DNA of 64,000 nucleotides from Sternotherus odoratus (Eukaryota > Chordata > Testudines > Kinosternidae), in NCBI GenBank assembly GCA_032164245.1, contig JAVMKO010000005.1, positions 59,753,442-59,817,441 of the forward strand, read 5' to 3'. Shown here piece after piece: positions 34,176-48,100 of this stretch. The position numbers and the translations under genes are program-made. How positions within the stretch are numbered: position 1 is the stretch's first letter; each line of letters begins with the position of its first letter. The notes under the pieces are model-generated. The model searched no databases. It saw only the letters and a list, made by a program, of their open reading frames with translations, and was not told the DNA's origin.

Positions 34176-36386
34176 TAAAAACCTGAAGATGCCCTGGTAT
34201 CACTCCTTGCAATACGAGTGAAGATTGAATATAGTATTTGTTAGCCAATTTAGAATGATCCTAAAATACAGTACAGCTCACATTCTGCTTTGACTTGCAC
34301 ACTGTGCAACTCAGTTGACATCAGTGGGATTGCACAAGTTAAACAGTGGGCTGCATTTGTCCCAGTGTGTTATCAAGTGTTTATGATGTTTTCAGAGAGG
34401 CTGTAATATGCACTCCTCTAGTTCCACTGACAGTAAGTTAAATACAATGAAAAGAGAAACAGACACCGGAGTTATACTAATTAAGGGAAATTAAAATGCT
34501 TATTCCTTTCTATTCATTTTTAAAACAAACAGTATAATTTGTTCAAATTGTTTAAGATGAAGATTTCACAGAGTTGGGCCATCTGCATATAGCAACATGG
34601 AAAGCCAAAGTGTATTTAACTAGCCCATGTGTGATTAAACAGAAGAGAACAGATTAGCAGAGGGCATGCCATATTTCAGTGCAGCAGCATGTTCAGAAAG
34701 GTAAACATGTTCATTTTCTCAACACCCTGCAAAAAAGTTGATATTTTCCTACAAATGAAGAAATCTGCGGTAATGCCCACTCCAATGGTTCAAAAATCAC
34801 CAGTGAGGCTCCAAATATCACGATTGGCTTACAAATCATGAGATTTTGTAAAAAGTGTTGGGGGTCTTCTAATTTGAACCTTTAAGGTTCATGTTTTCAA
34901 GTTTTTCTATGCAATTGTGAAGGCTAGAAATGTACGTATTTAAATAAACATTTGCACTAGAGTATTCCCATCACCATTATGGTTGAAGGTGTTAATTACA
35001 GCAGTGGCATGATTGAAGTGCAAATACAGAATAGCAGATACTTGTGGAACCACATCACTCTAGGAGCTGAGGGCTTAAGAAGCCTACCAACAAGCACGAG
35101 ACCCACAATAAAATGGTGAACTGGCAACCCTGTTTAGGATTTGATTGTTCCTTTAATGCATTGGCACATTGTTGGGGACTCTCCAGAGCTGCACTGCCCC
35201 CAAGGGAGTTGCAGAAATCAGTGCTTCAAGAAGGATCAATGCCTCCCAGGACAATTAGTGCACCAGGAAGCATACTCACTCCAGCTGCCTTTAAAGGGGC
35301 ACTTACCATCACAGCTGGCCGCTGTCTTCCTGTCTCTCGGACCTTAGCTCTAGCCCCTGCGCCCTTCCTCTAACGGATGTATTCCCACCCTCAGGCTTCC
35401 TCCTCCTTTTGTTGTTTGATGCTTTTGCTTTCTCAGACCCCTCCCCCTCCCCCATACACACTAGTGTGTTGTTGCTGTGTGTGCCTCAGTTTGCCCCCAT
35501 ATAACCTCCTCTTTTCCTCCACACCAGGGTTTCTGAGGATGGTGAGCTAGGTTCACACTCCTTCCCACTGCCTAACATGCATGTTGCCTGAAAATGAAGT
35601 ATCTACTCCAGTGTACTGCTCCCACCCTCCAAGTGGCAAGAGGCCTCACTAGCAGCTCAGCAGGGATGCAAAAGTCAGACAGGAGAGAGCACTCCGCAGC
35701 TTGAGCGCTGCCACATCTGCAGATTGCGCCCTGGACCTTTCAAAAAGCAATGGGAGGTCCAAGGAACAACGGGAGTCAATGGGGCCAATGACTGTCTCCA
35801 AGGCTGGCCCAGGACAAATGAACCATGACAAACTTTCAACCCCAGCAGCAGGCTTCCATTTCTAAGTATTGCGCAGCAATGGAAAAGGCTTGAAACTTGC
35901 TATTTCTAAAAGGAATGTTGACATTAGCACTGGGCCGTAAAATCGGCAGGCCTGTAGCCCTAGTCCTCTGGCACATCCTGGCTGTCTGTGTGTCTGCATT
36001 TGTGAAGTAAAATCAGAAGTGAGGCTGTGTCTATGCCAGGATTTGTTGGCACAAATTTCCCACCATTGATCCCACTGCTAAAGCAACACAATTGTTAGCA
36101 TGGTGGGAACACAAATTTGAATAGGGTGACATGGCTGCTAGGGCTTCCAGTGGCATGAGCTATTAACCACTCCATTTGATGCCTCTTTGCCACTCTGATA
36201 CCACAGAGGGTCTGTAAACTCCCTGACTAAAATACAGGGAGACAAAGGTGGCTTAGCTTTGACCCTACTCTATTTCTGTGCCAAACACAGCTTGGGTGTG
36301 GTGCAGTATCAGGCCCCGACATGATCTAACCCTGCTCAGAGCAGATCTAAGTGGCATGATAGTAAAAAAATGCTGGCAGACACAGG

Positions 36387-36496
36387 CACCTTGTCTACAC
36401 TAGTGTTCTCACCATTGCTACCCTTGTGGAGCTGCCCTGGGAAACTTAGCAGCAGTGGGAAACTTTTGCCCAGAATCCCCTGTGTAGACTGGGGAA
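36387..36496. mobile_element. Possible short MITE
   Basis: CCTTGTCTACACTAG at the left and CTGTGTAGACTGGGG at the right are weak inverted repeats about 110 bp apart. No clear duplication. Confidence 0.3.
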
Positions 36497-38171
36497 TGTC
36501 TATAAAAGTACTAAGCGTGTCTGTGAGGAAAGAGCAGTGGGGTATGATTTGAGTATGTTTTTTATTAAGGAACCTATTTTAAATTTCTTTTAAAAAAATG
36601 CAGGGATGCCTTGCTCAACACCAGGAGAAAATGTTAGCAGGAACAGTGCTTTTCCATAGGCTACTCCCCTCCATCTCTCCCTCACCCCCCAAATGCTGTA
36701 AAACAACTGCAACAGAACTTCAGTGCAAAAAGCCTCAGCCATGGAAATTCAGCTGTCTGTCAGTGCTCATAGTAATTTGACAGTACAGTCGGGTTAAAGT
36801 GAAACAACTGAAGGCCATTGTTTCCAGGGTTACAATTATCAGCTAAATAAACACTGGGTTTTTAAAAAATTATCTACTAAACACACCATTGGCAAAAACA
36901 GAACTGTTTGAGGCAATAGTGAATCAAACATAGGTGTGTGTGAATGCAGCCAGTAGCTTGTTGAAGAAGGGCTGCACAGGAGGTGGGGTGGAAATGAAGG
37001 AGAATGATTGGACAGTCCCTCGGTACATTCCCAGAAATGCTACTTGAGACCAGCATGCTACTCAGAGGCCAGGTGGGGGGTGGGTGGGAGGGAGGGAAAG
37101 GAAAGCAATTTATTAGCTGAACTCTTTCTCTCCACATCCTCCTGCAACAACTGATCTCTTTTCTTCGGCAGAGTTTCTTCCCACATGTAGCCTGAGTCAA
37201 TCAAGGCATCTATGTTTATAAAGGCACACAGGGACTATTTTTGAGGGACAGATGACCTGCTTGTCATATGGGTAGAGCCCAGTGCTGCTCCCCTTTTTGA
37301 CTATGGGGGTTTTGCCTTTGACATCAGGGTGAGCAAGGTTAGGCTCCTCAAAAGTTAGTCTCCTCTCTACACAGAGGATAGGGTAAGACAAAATTCAGAT
37401 CCAGATTTTGAACATAAAAGCTCAGGTCTGCTCAGAGCTGTGATTTTGATTCAGCCCATCATAAAGGTAAAGACAAACCATGATATTTAGGTCTAGGTCC
37501 AGACTGAGATTCCATCCTTTCTCCCACAGAGTTTCTCCGTCTCTAGTTTTAAAAGAACTAGTTTGACTATAGTACTTCCCCTACCCACAACAGAACCTTT
37601 ATCAATGTCTCAAACCAAATTCAAAATGAACCTTATTCAAAATTCCAAAATGAGCATAAAAGATTTTGCACTTCTAATTTCCAGCTATGATGGGAAAAAA
37701 CTGAAGATCCAGGAGAATGGTTGTTCTTGCAGTATCTCTGACCATGACTGAAAGCAGGAAGAGATGGGATCTCACAAGAAAGTCTATTCTCAGGATTACC
37801 AACCCAGTCTTATAGTCTCTAAAGGTCTGGATAAATCAGATAAGCTTGGTAGATACCCAAAACTATTGGAGCCTGAGCTTCAAGCCTTTTCAGATTCACC
37901 CATTGCTAGTTTTAAGTTTGCTAGATGCATAATGATGGGACAGGGTGTATTTCAAGGTATAGTTAATCATTTATATATAGACAGCAGTGAGACTTATTTG
38001 TTGCTTCACACTCAATTCCTCAGATAAGATACAACATCTGTTTTTCCCCTATAATTAAGACTTTATTCTTTTTTTCATAATTCAAATATGTACCTGAACT
38101 AGTTGAAGTACACAGAGGTAACATAATATGCCCTTGGTCACACAATAAGTTGATGATTTTGAGGTCTATTG

Positions 38172-38876
38172 CAGGGGTGGGCAAACTTTTTGGCCCAAGG
38201 TCCACATCGGGCTTCAAAATAGTGCGGAGGGCCGGATAGGGAAAGCTGTGCCTTCCCAAACAGCCTGGCCCTGCCCCCTATCTGACCCCCTCCGAATTCC
38301 CAACCCATCCAACCCCCCCCCCTTGACTCCTGATCACCCCCTCCTGAGACTCCCCCACCCTAACTATCCCCCCCCGCCCCCGGACCTCACCACCTAAGCC
38401 CCTGCCGCCGCTTACCTGCTCAGCCAGCTCCAGCCACTTGGCCCTCCCCGTGCTCCCAGTCCGGCGCCCGCTCTGGGGAATGCAGGGCCCACCCCTCCTC
38501 ACATCCCGGCGCCTCCACCGGGGAGCGCAGGGTCCCCGTGGCTCCTCTGGCCCAGCGCCTCCCCCCAGCTCCCAGCCCGTGTCCTAGCCAGGGAGCACGG
38601 GGCCCCCACGGCTCCCCGCGCTCCCGGACTGGCGCCCCCGCTGGGGAGTGCGGAGGCTCCCACAGCTCCTTCTGGTCTAGTGCCCCCAGCAGGGAGCACG
38701 GGGACCCCATGGCTCCCCGGGCCAGGAATGCAGGCCTGAGGCTCGCGGCACTCACCTGGTGCCCCTGGCTGGGAGCGAGGGGCCACTGGCACCACATCTC
38801 TAGCCACAGCTCGCAGGCTGGATAAAAATGGCTGGCGGACTGCATATGGCCCATGGGCCATAGCTTGCCCACCCTG
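38172..38876. mobile_element. hAT MITE, 705 bp, TIR CAGGGGTGGGCAAAC
   Basis: Ends CAGGGGTGGGCAAACTTT and AGCTTGCCCACCCTG, with subterminal GGCCC/GGGCC blocks, are flanked by a perfect 8-bp duplication GTCTATTG (38164-38171 and 38877-38884). The interior is very GC-rich with degenerate repeats (GGGGAGCGCAGGG, CCCCCGCTGGGGAG). Open frames inside are compositional. Confidence 0.94.
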
Positions 38877-39019
38877 GTCTATTGGAATAGTAGTTCCTCA
38901 GGCATCAAGACACATGTCAAAGCAACAAGTAGCTTCCAGAAGCCACTACCAGAGATATTTCCAGAAGCAAAAGGCTACATAGGTAGGGTTAGTCTACCTG
39001 TAAACTTTGGTTACCAAAA

Positions 39020-39700
39020 TCATTCTCAATGTGCTGTAACAAAGCTCTGTCCTTGTCTCCATGGATCCCATGTTTCCTGGTGGGTTTCGCTAGCCTCAGA
39101 GGCTCACTGGGACCCTCCACCTAGCCCTTCTCTCTCTAGAGGCAAGGGTCACAGCCAACTGAACCATTTTCATCATAAGCTAGCAAGGAAAATGAGAAGC
39201 TATGCTCCCTTACACTGTTATCTCCCAGTCTCAGTGAATAATCAAGGAAGGCAAAGGAGGAAGCCCAGCCCCACCCTCTACTCCAGGTTCCAGCTCAGAG
39301 ACCTTCATAGTATCAGCTATGATAGCTGACCTTTAAGAAACAGGACATGTATAAAAACCTGGGCTACTTCATCAAGCTCCACTTCACCCTTACCTCAGAG
39401 CCTCCTTCCTTATATCTGATATGGTGTGTACTACTCAGTCTCTCCAACAGCACAGCTCTTAACATGTGCATTCTCCACCGCAGGTTTTTAACTGGTTTCA
39501 GCCAGCCCCTGATTGGCTTCAGGTGTCCCAATCAACCAAGCTGTCTCAGCTGCTTTCTGCAAGGATCTTAATTGGTCCCAAGTGTCTTGATTAACCTAAA
39601 GCAACTGCCATTTGGTTCCCATGGTAACAGGGATTCGTTTAGCCTGGGGCTAACATACCTGTTTCTCACTACTTTCCTATAGCCATCTGGCCTTGCCTCA
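39020..39700. repeat. Unclassified dispersed repeat, possibly LTR-like
   Basis: Contains several ATTGGTYYCAGGTGTC-like repeats (GATTGGCTTCAGGTGTCCC, AATTGGTCCCAAGTGTC) and GCCTGGGGCTAACATACC. The style suggests a turtle repeat family; no reliable ends or coding region. The open frame 38853-39329 runs into it and has no recognisable domain. Confidence 0.35.
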
Positions 39701-40019
39701 TCACAGTGCAAATAATTCTATGGAATACTTAAGTTAGCAGGAAAAAATCACCACTGCTGTCCTCCCCTAACGTTTCTGTGACTCTCTTCCTTGACTTCCC
39801 ACCTCTTCACTTGCTGGCCTGAAATGAGAGTTAGTACATTACATTCCTGCAGCACTGATATGTTTTACTCATAATAACTACTAAGTGAAGTTGACTAATT
39901 ATCTGGCTAGTCAATTTCGCTAACAATTGGTACATGTAACTCCCAATTCTAACTCTCCCACTTCCAAATGTATTTACTTAGAATCGTGTTTTTGAAAAAA
40001 TAGTTCTGTTCGTAATGAG

Positions 40020-40135
40020 TGAGACAAGGTGAGTGAAGTACTATCTTTTATGGGATTAAATTCTGATGGTGGAAAAGACAAGCTTTCAAACTTCACAGAG
40101 CTCCTCTTCAGGTCTGGAGAAAGTAACCAGAGTAT
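40020..40135. repeat. Dispersed repeat fragment (GACAAGCTTTCAAAC type)
   Basis: ACTATCTTTTATGGGATTAAATTCTG...GACAAGCTTTCAAAC...CTCTTCAGGTCTGGAGAAAG has the same wording as 19690-19793. Perhaps a Penelope-like pseudo-LTR piece. Confidence 0.45.
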
Positions 40136-41755
40136 CTATTTGTCCATGACAGTCTTCTTACCCATTGGGTAGGTATGCAAGCAGCTAGCAGTTTGAGATC
40201 TATTGGATCAGAAGACAATAATCCAGGAAACAACTTTGTCCCAAACTTTTTGACATAACATCACTTGTCCTAATGGGCTCTGTCCACTTTTGTAATGGCA
40301 CATTATACTACAGACTGAGTTATTTCTTTCAGCCCAAATTTAGTGGGAGGGCTCACATACCTTAGTTCTCTTCTGGCACTCGGTGAAACTGTAGAATTAG
40401 CCATCTGTTTGCAAGAAGTTTAAACACACATTAACAAGCGACTTTAGGCCAATGTGTTTGAAAACAAGCTGCAAAGGAAATGACAATCTTTCCTTTAGAG
40501 CTGTATATTTCTCTGATGCCTTAACAAAAAGGGTACAAAATTCATTTTCTGTTATTAACCAAATGAATTAAGGCTGCGGGGTTGAGTCTAACTGCAGCCA
40601 AGTACAAGTTTGGACATAATCTTTTTTGTTTTCCATGGCATCGGGCACTCAGGGACCTATTGGGAAAAGTGAGCTTTGTATTCCCACCCTTTAATAAGAA
40701 GTAACAATGAGCCTATTCCCCTTATTTATCTATATATTCCTTTTCTCCTGAAAGATAAGCATTTCACATACTGTGCGACTGAGCTTCCCTCTTTTTTCAT
40801 AGGTCTGAGTACTTAAACTGATTCATTTAGACCTTATTCTGGTCTTCGTATCTGCTTTCCTCCTTACACTTGCTTCAGCTCTGAAGGAATGGCAACAGCT
40901 GTGAGGGACACACTACTATCAGCACATTCTTGGGATGGTCTCTGTATGGGGACTCATTTTAGCCTAAATAAACCTGCAGGCACTCTGAGGAAAGGAAGAG
41001 AGAACATGTTAATGATTCTTCTGTCAATATTTTGGCAGTATATTTTCCCCAACATTTTCTAACTCCTGCTCCCAAATTCTATCTTTTCCTGCAAATATAT
41101 CTTAATGGTAAATCATACTGAAGCTTAAGTTTCACTTACTGATTTCAGCACTCAATATAGTGCCTTCCATTTTATTAAATCAATGGACAGATTTCATCCT
41201 CTATTTAACTGGATTAAAATTTCTCAAATCAAATAGCATGTATTAAGAACAACACAAATGCCACTCCTTGGGCTTCACAGGACGCACAGACAGGAAGAGG
41301 GGAGGACAAAGGTGATTGTAAGCCACTTTGCACCCCTGGATTCCAGGAGTGGCTGGGGACAGGAGTGGTCCCTTCTGTAATTTGCAAAAGCCCTGCCCAG
41401 ACCACCTGTGGACTACTCTGCACCCCAGAGTAGTGTTGAGCTATGGCCACTCCCTCTCTCTCCCCAGTCCTCAAACACGAATGTCTCTATGAAGGGCCAA
41501 AGATATCACCTCTCTTCTTCTACTCCTGAAGGGGGGGCAGAATTCCCCTAGGAGCCATTTGAGACCCTTTATGATGGCTTTATGAGCCCTCTAGGCTATT
41601 GCAGCAGTATTCAGGATATGCAGGATGTAAAGATGTCAGAATTTGGCCCGCTGAGCCATTTTAATCACTTCTAAGCAGGTAGTACTGGAAAATGAATCAC
41701 TGCCTATAGAAAGCTGCTACTTCATAAGAGGGCTTATTTAGAATTTGGTCTAAGC

Positions 41756-42670
41756 TAGGGTCTCAAACATGCGGCCCACGGGGCTTTCCTGCAGCCTGCC
41801 ATGCTCCCTGTGCCCCCACCCTCGCTCCCCCCCTTACCTGAGGGGGGGGGGAAAGAAGGGAGGGAGAGAGCAATCCCTGCGTGCCTACAATGCAGATGCT
41901 GCTGCCGCTTTCCACCCTGCAGCGACGTGAGTGGGGATGATGCCCAGGCTGCGGTCGGGCGGCTCCCTGGGCTGCTGCAGTCCTTCTTCCCCCGCACTGC
42001 AGCCGCTTTCACTGCTGAGGGCAGGGCTGTCCTGGTGTGGGGCCCGCGCTGTTGCCATCACAAGCAGCAGCTCTGGGGGCAGCTCCAGCCCCAGCACATT
42101 CAGATCAAGCAGCAGCAGGCTGCAGGGGGATGAGTCGGACCATTCACTCTTTTGAATGATTAAAATCCTGGACGTTTTTACATATTTAAAAATTCCTCCC
42201 AGATGGCAATTTGACTCAAAAAGCTGGACATGTCCGGTTAAATATGGACGAATGGTAACTCTACGCACCCCTCCTGCACCCCAACCTCCTGCCCTGAGCC
42301 CCCTGCTGCACTTTGCACCCCTGCTGCACCTCTCACCTCTCCCGCACGTCAACCCCCTGCCCTGAGCCCCACATCCCATACATCTCCTGCATCCCAATTC
42401 CCTGCCTTGATCCCCCTGCCACATCCTGCACATCTCCTGCACCTCAACTCCCTGCCTTGAACTTCCGCCACACCCCACACCCCTCCTGCATCCCCTGGGG
42501 TTAGGGAGGGGGAAGGAGATGGGGTGGGGGTTTTGGGAAAGGGGTTGGAATGGGGACACGGAGGGATGGGAAGAGGCGGAGCAGGGGCAGGGAGAGTCAG
42601 TGATGCGGCCCTCGGGCTAATGTGCTAGTTCTCATGTGGCCTTCATGGTCATTTGAGTTTGAGACCTCTG
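41756..42670. mobile_element. hAT MITE, 915 bp
   Basis: The left end TAGGGTCTCAAACATGCGGCCC and the right end GAGTTTGAGACCTCTG are inverted repeats. A perfect 8-bp duplication GTCTAAGC flanks it (41748-41755 and 42671-42678). The interior is CpG-rich on the left and has a degenerate ~60-bp tandem repeat on the right (42265-42500). No transposase. Confidence 0.93.
42265..42500. repeat. Degenerate C-rich minisatellite inside hAT
   Basis: Units of about 60 bp built on CACCCCTCCTGCACCCCAAC ... CTGCCCTGAGCCCC recur three to four times with divergence. Confidence 0.7.
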
Positions 42671-44974
42671 GTCTAAGCAGAAAGCATCCAAAGAAAACCC
42701 ACAATTATAAAACAAAACAAAAAAAACTACAACAAATGTTGTATTCACGGATTGTTACAGACATTACAAATACTGCCATGTGATGCCAAGATATGATATG
42801 CACCCTAGTGGACATATGTGTAACAAGATCAACAGCTCATTTCAAACGAAGTGATCGGAATGGGACTGAATGAAATAACAAGTAGATACTTGTTATTGGC
42901 GTGATAGGAAATTAATGGCTGACATTATTAACCGGCATGTTAAGCCCACAATCTTGGGTTTTAGTTGTATTTCCTTATTGCATATTAAGGCTGAGATTTT
43001 CAAAGCTCACTAAGGGACAGGATACGAAGTGTGCAGCTGCCATTAAAATTACACAAATATGCATCAATTCAGAATAAATTTATACACTGCAACATGGGAA
43101 TCCAAACCTCTGAACACTTATTGACACAAATAGTCCCATTTATTTTAATGAGACTATTTATATAATTAAAGATAGCTACATGAATCAAAGTTTGTAGGAG
43201 TATGTCCCACACTACTGATGGTCTAATGTTGTGTTTTTATAGCAAAATTATCTCTAAAACAGGCAGGTGCCAATACACAGCATAAAGCTATCAACATGTG
43301 TGTACAGTAATATAAGTTTTGGGTTTTCAATATTTATTTGCCAACAGAAATCTCAGTGTATTTTACGTATTTTTACTTGTTGCTACAATGCAGCATTTTT
43401 AGCACTTTGCAAAGATGCATTTAACTATCAGCCCCATGCCTCTTTGCAGCACGAAATTAAAGCATGAGTCAGAGTCATTGGGAATCTTTCTGTTAACTTT
43501 AAGGGATTGACCCAAAGACACTAATGCACTGAAGTGAGGAATCAATAGCAGAGAGTGCACAAGGAGCAAAGATTTTCTTAGAGAATTTCATTATGAATCG
43601 ATGTGTTAAAAGCACAACATTTTGACAGGTTTCTGCTCAGTCCCAGCTTTGCCACATGAACAGAGCAAGTTAAACTAGGACAGGAAAGTATTTATTGCAT
43701 GACTGACCTTTGCCTGGAGAGTCTACATATTTTCTATCTTATAAAGGGCAGAAGAAATCCTAGAACTAGCTTTAGCACAGATTAATTATCAAACTGCTAA
43801 GCTATCCTAAAATCTCTCTTTCGACCCAAACACAAAAATATCAATTAAAGAAACCATATACTGAATTTGTAATGCAGTAATATTTTATTATATATTGTTG
43901 ATCTTAACTGAATGCTGATTGCCCAACTAATCTGAACTGCTACAAGACACTGAGGTAGAAAGAAACCTTTTTATTTTATAACCAAAAGGCATCCAGTTTC
44001 CCAATTCTGGTATCCTTTCTAGACAAATCACTGTCTATTTAGAGCAGGCAAGTTAATGCTCTTGACAATCAGCAACAAAGCACCATCATTTATTTCCTTG
44101 CTAAAAGTAATCTGATTAAGAACAGAAGAAGCCATTTGGATAAAACTTGAACAATCAAATATCCAGCTCAAACTCAAAACAAATTTGAATTTTTTAAAGG
44201 TTTTATAGTTTTTTGTGTTGTTTTTTTTAATGGACACATTTGCATTTGCTGGGTTCAACTGGGAACATAAGTAGTGAAATATAGAAAAAAATACCATAAT
44301 TGTGGAATTCTTGCCCAAGAGAAAACCAGAGAATTTTGGAAATCTCACAAGAAAAGGGAAAATTTCTTTGGTCAGGAAATCAGGCTAAGTTCAGATATGA
44401 TGATTATCTGACGTCAGAACCTTCTGAGGTTTGTCCATTACTGACAAGAATTCATCAGATAACACCTTTCATTTGAAAGCATTTTGGACTCTATCCTACG
44501 AGGTACTGAGCACTGTAGCCCACTTACAGCAAAGCATTTAAGCATCTGTAAAATTTTCAGTATACGAGGAATCCCATTGATCCTAGAGAACTCAGATCAA
44601 GATCTTTATTATAAACAGTGTACATACAGGAATCACTTCTTCCACTAATGAAATGCAACTAGTTCTGAATGGAACCAGTAACCAACCTAATAAATGAGAA
44701 GAGGAGAATTTTTGGACAACAACATGAGGATGAATCCCTAGAGATTTAATATTTAATATTCATGAAGGCCAGTCAGGATATTAGGATTTGGGATACTTGT
44801 TTTAAAGTGTCTTCTTTAGTGAACTACATGAAATTAAGTGTATCAGCTTTAGAAGACATTGTCTTTCCTGGTTCCACTGAATCTAGGTGAGGTATTACAA
44901 CTTGATGCATAGAACACTAATGAATTAGTAATCAGTAGCAAGTCAAATCAGTTTTTCCCAGAATTTGAATGATT

Positions 44975-44980
44975 TTTATT
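44975..44980 (-). terminator. DYDC1 poly(A) signal
   Basis: AATAAA on the minus strand, about 97 bp after the DYDC1 stop codon, giving a short 3'UTR. Nearest good candidate. Confidence 0.6.
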
Positions 44981-45076
44981 TTTACGATATTTGCCTTAAA
45001 TTAGCTGCCTTCAAACATTTTCATTGATAAATTCATTCCATATATTAAATACACAATTACAGTAAGTCACTAAGCT

Positions 45077-45142
45077 TCAGGAATCGACTTTCGTATCAGT
45101 TGGGTTTTCTTCCTCTGATTCAGCCGTGAGATTCATTGCAGC
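45077..45142 (-). CDS. DYDC1: DYDC1 coding exon 5 and stop
   Basis: Encodes [21 protein letters not shown] and TGA (45077-45079). Acceptor ATTAG. The acidic C-terminus is less conserved than the rest. Confidence 0.88.
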   Translation of the reverse strand, partial: AAMNLTAESEEENPTDTKVDS

Positions 45143-48100
45143 CTAATAGCATAAAAAGAATTACTTACCACTATTAACAGAAATGTATAAAAATTGCTAC
45201 AAACCAAAGCAAACAGAAACAGTGTTTAGATAACCTTCAGCATGACTAACCATTCTCCTATTCAGTGAAATAACACTTGAGTTTTTATTCATCTCTACCA
45301 TCAATAAGTAAGACTGTATAGAGCTGGCATGGGCAAACTACAGCCCGTGGGCCACATCTGGCCTGCAGGCTCTTCCCAATCAGCCCTTGAGCTCCCAGCT
45401 GGGGTGGCTGCTCATGCAATGTAAAGTCAAAGCTGAAATTACATTACTCACAATAAAATAGGATGGGCAAGACAACTTAATGTAATTCAAAGGAAAAAAA
45501 ATTCTGGCAACATCATATTGGAACTACAAACAGTCTTTACCAGTATCTTGAGTTACACAATCAATTAAATCAAAATATATTCTGTTACTTGAAGACTTCT
45601 TATTTCAAAAATGTTGAATTGAAAAATGGGATTTAACACATTCTTTTGATCAACAAAAGACATATGTAACTGGATACATCTGACTACTAGTGGCTGGCCC
45701 AAGAGGTATTGTTATACATGATGCAATGCCTTGCACAAGTCAAAATTTGATTCATGTTCTCTCACTTCCCTGTAGTGATGTGTGCTTTATCACACCGAAA
45801 AAAGAGAGAGCCTTTAATTACTCTCAAGATTCACCTCCAGCTGATTAAATTAGCACTTATCATAGCCACATGATAAGAACAGCAAAGGCATATTTCCCCT
45901 GGGAAACTTTCATTTGGAAAACATGTTTGAATGTACAGAATTTGAAATTTAAGCATTTCCTTTACCACATTGGCTCCATCAATTGCTGAAACAGGGATAC
46001 AACTAGGGTAAAATGAGGCAGGGCAAGACAGTTCCTCATCCATGGAGTGATAATCCACTCATCTTTGGCTGTGGGAATGGCCAGTGGAGGCCACTGGCAG
46101 CCAACAATCAGAGAGAGCATCCCAAAGGCTGCTCTAACATGCACTGGGGATCAAGCTCTCTTCAAAAAGTCTGGAGAATATGGCCCAATACTCTCTTTTA
46201 GGCCACAATGGAAGTGCTAACACAAGCTTAACTGTATAGGCATCAGTGGGGACAGAAAAGTCTCTATGCAGGGATTACTTAGATCTTTTGGGGGCGGGGG
46301 GTACTTACATCAGATTGCCCACTCTCATCAATCTCCTCAACTCGGCTCAAATTAGGGGCTCCATATTTATCTGTAAGCTGAGCTAATGTCTTTGATTTAT
46401 CCTCTGGTTCCTACAATTGAATTAGAAAGCTTACTGTGAGTCATTAATAATTCTGTTAATTTTGTCACAAATGTATTTAAGAACTCTGAAGATATGTTAA
46501 AGAACCTTAGTATGCACTAAATTAATGAAAATAAACATATGCCATAGACTAGAGATTTATGGTAACAACGCTCTGGCATAAATAAATTAAGTGTGAAAAA
46601 GGTCTATGTATTACTGTTAGGGCTAATGTTAGTTATTATTACAGGCATTTGAACAACTTTAGGTTTTCATGTAGTATCTTTTCTCTGTCTCGCTTTTATA
46701 AAGTTTGATATTTAGATAGTGATATATTGTTAATATTTTGACAAAATGATCTGAGAAAAATATTCTCCTTTAGATTGTGATGAACCCCATATACTAGAGG
46801 TTGGTCTATATTTAAAAGTTTTACCAGTATAGCCATGCCAACTGGGGTGTGATTTTTTTTTTACATACTTGTAAAAGCCATATGTAGAAAAAGATATACC
46901 AGCAGAATGATCCCTTATGACAATATAAGTTGTTTTGCCTCAAAAATCAGAATAAGCTGTATTGGTATAAATACTTTTATACTAGCATAAGTGCATCCAC
47001 AGTAGGAAGGTTTGCTGTGTTAGTTACACCATAGCTAAAGCAACAAAACTATTAGTGTAGGCAAATCTTACGTGTTTTTGCATTTACAAACAGGAGGACT
47101 GGAAAGTTATTCACTTTTGTTCCTATTAACCAAAAACACTCTCATAACCATAACCAAGCAAGACTGCAGCACCACTTAGCAAACAAATGTATACTAAAAG
47201 CTGCACTCTGAAACCATTTATACTTGGTTATGAAAAATATGTTGAAGAGACTGATAGTATAGCCAGTGTCTAACTGGGGAAATTTGAAATGTAGCTGGAG
47301 AGATATACGTGCACCCCAGAAATGTTCTTTCATAGACTTTGACAGTTTGGTCAAATGTTCATAGGCTAAAAGTATACATACACAATTTGTGCACTGATCA
47401 GAGAGGATGTTTGATATCTAAGCATGGATCTTGGAAAGGCTGGTTGGTGATCTGTGACATTATCTAATTAACATTATTAATTATTATTATTTATTATTAT
47501 TATTATTAACGGAACTTTGTCAGACCTCTTTAGCTTTTTGCTGCAAGGACAGCTCTTCTGCTTTCTCCTTCTCTACCCTTTCTGATTCCAGCTGAGCCTC
47601 CTCACGTTCTCGTTCCACCTGAACCTGCAGTCATTTTATGGAAGCAATATAACATGGACATGAAGGCCAGTCAAATAACTGTGCAGTGATTCTCTAGGTT
47701 TGCTTGAAGCTGCCCTTGTATGTAACTAACCAACACAGTATAAATTATGAAATTTATATTCAAATATACATCCTAAACATGCAGTTTACAAATACTGAAA
47801 CATTCACTTTGCATGAACACTCATAAAAATAAGGCTCAAATGCTCACACAACGTTTATTGAAAGTAAACAGAACAAAAATGCATACATGTTCAAATCAAA
47901 ATTCAATGTCCAATTCAAACAAATATTTCCAAAAAAAGGAATTTTCTCAGCTCCAAACTCTACACAAGATAGGAGGCTATGTCACAGATCAGGGAACCAC
48001 AGTGGATGTGCTCCATAACCATATAATGGCAACCACTATAAAGTTGTATGTGTGTGTAAATTACAGATTTGTTGATTGTCTGCTAAAAATACCTGTGACT

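Larger units (their letters stand above)
18840..44940. other. Intergenic interval between MAT1A and DYDC1
   Basis: About 26 kb with no exon of any protein I recognise. It is dominated by transposable elements listed separately. The stretches 20440-23300, 34180-38160, 39700-41740 and 42680-44940 show only diverged, unclassified or low-complexity DNA. Open frames up to 158 codons occur but lack conserved motifs or splice context. Confidence 0.7.

Noticed and set aside
38853..39329. 158-codon open frame as a gene
   Set aside because: Starts in a hAT end and runs into repeat-like DNA; no domain and no splice partners.
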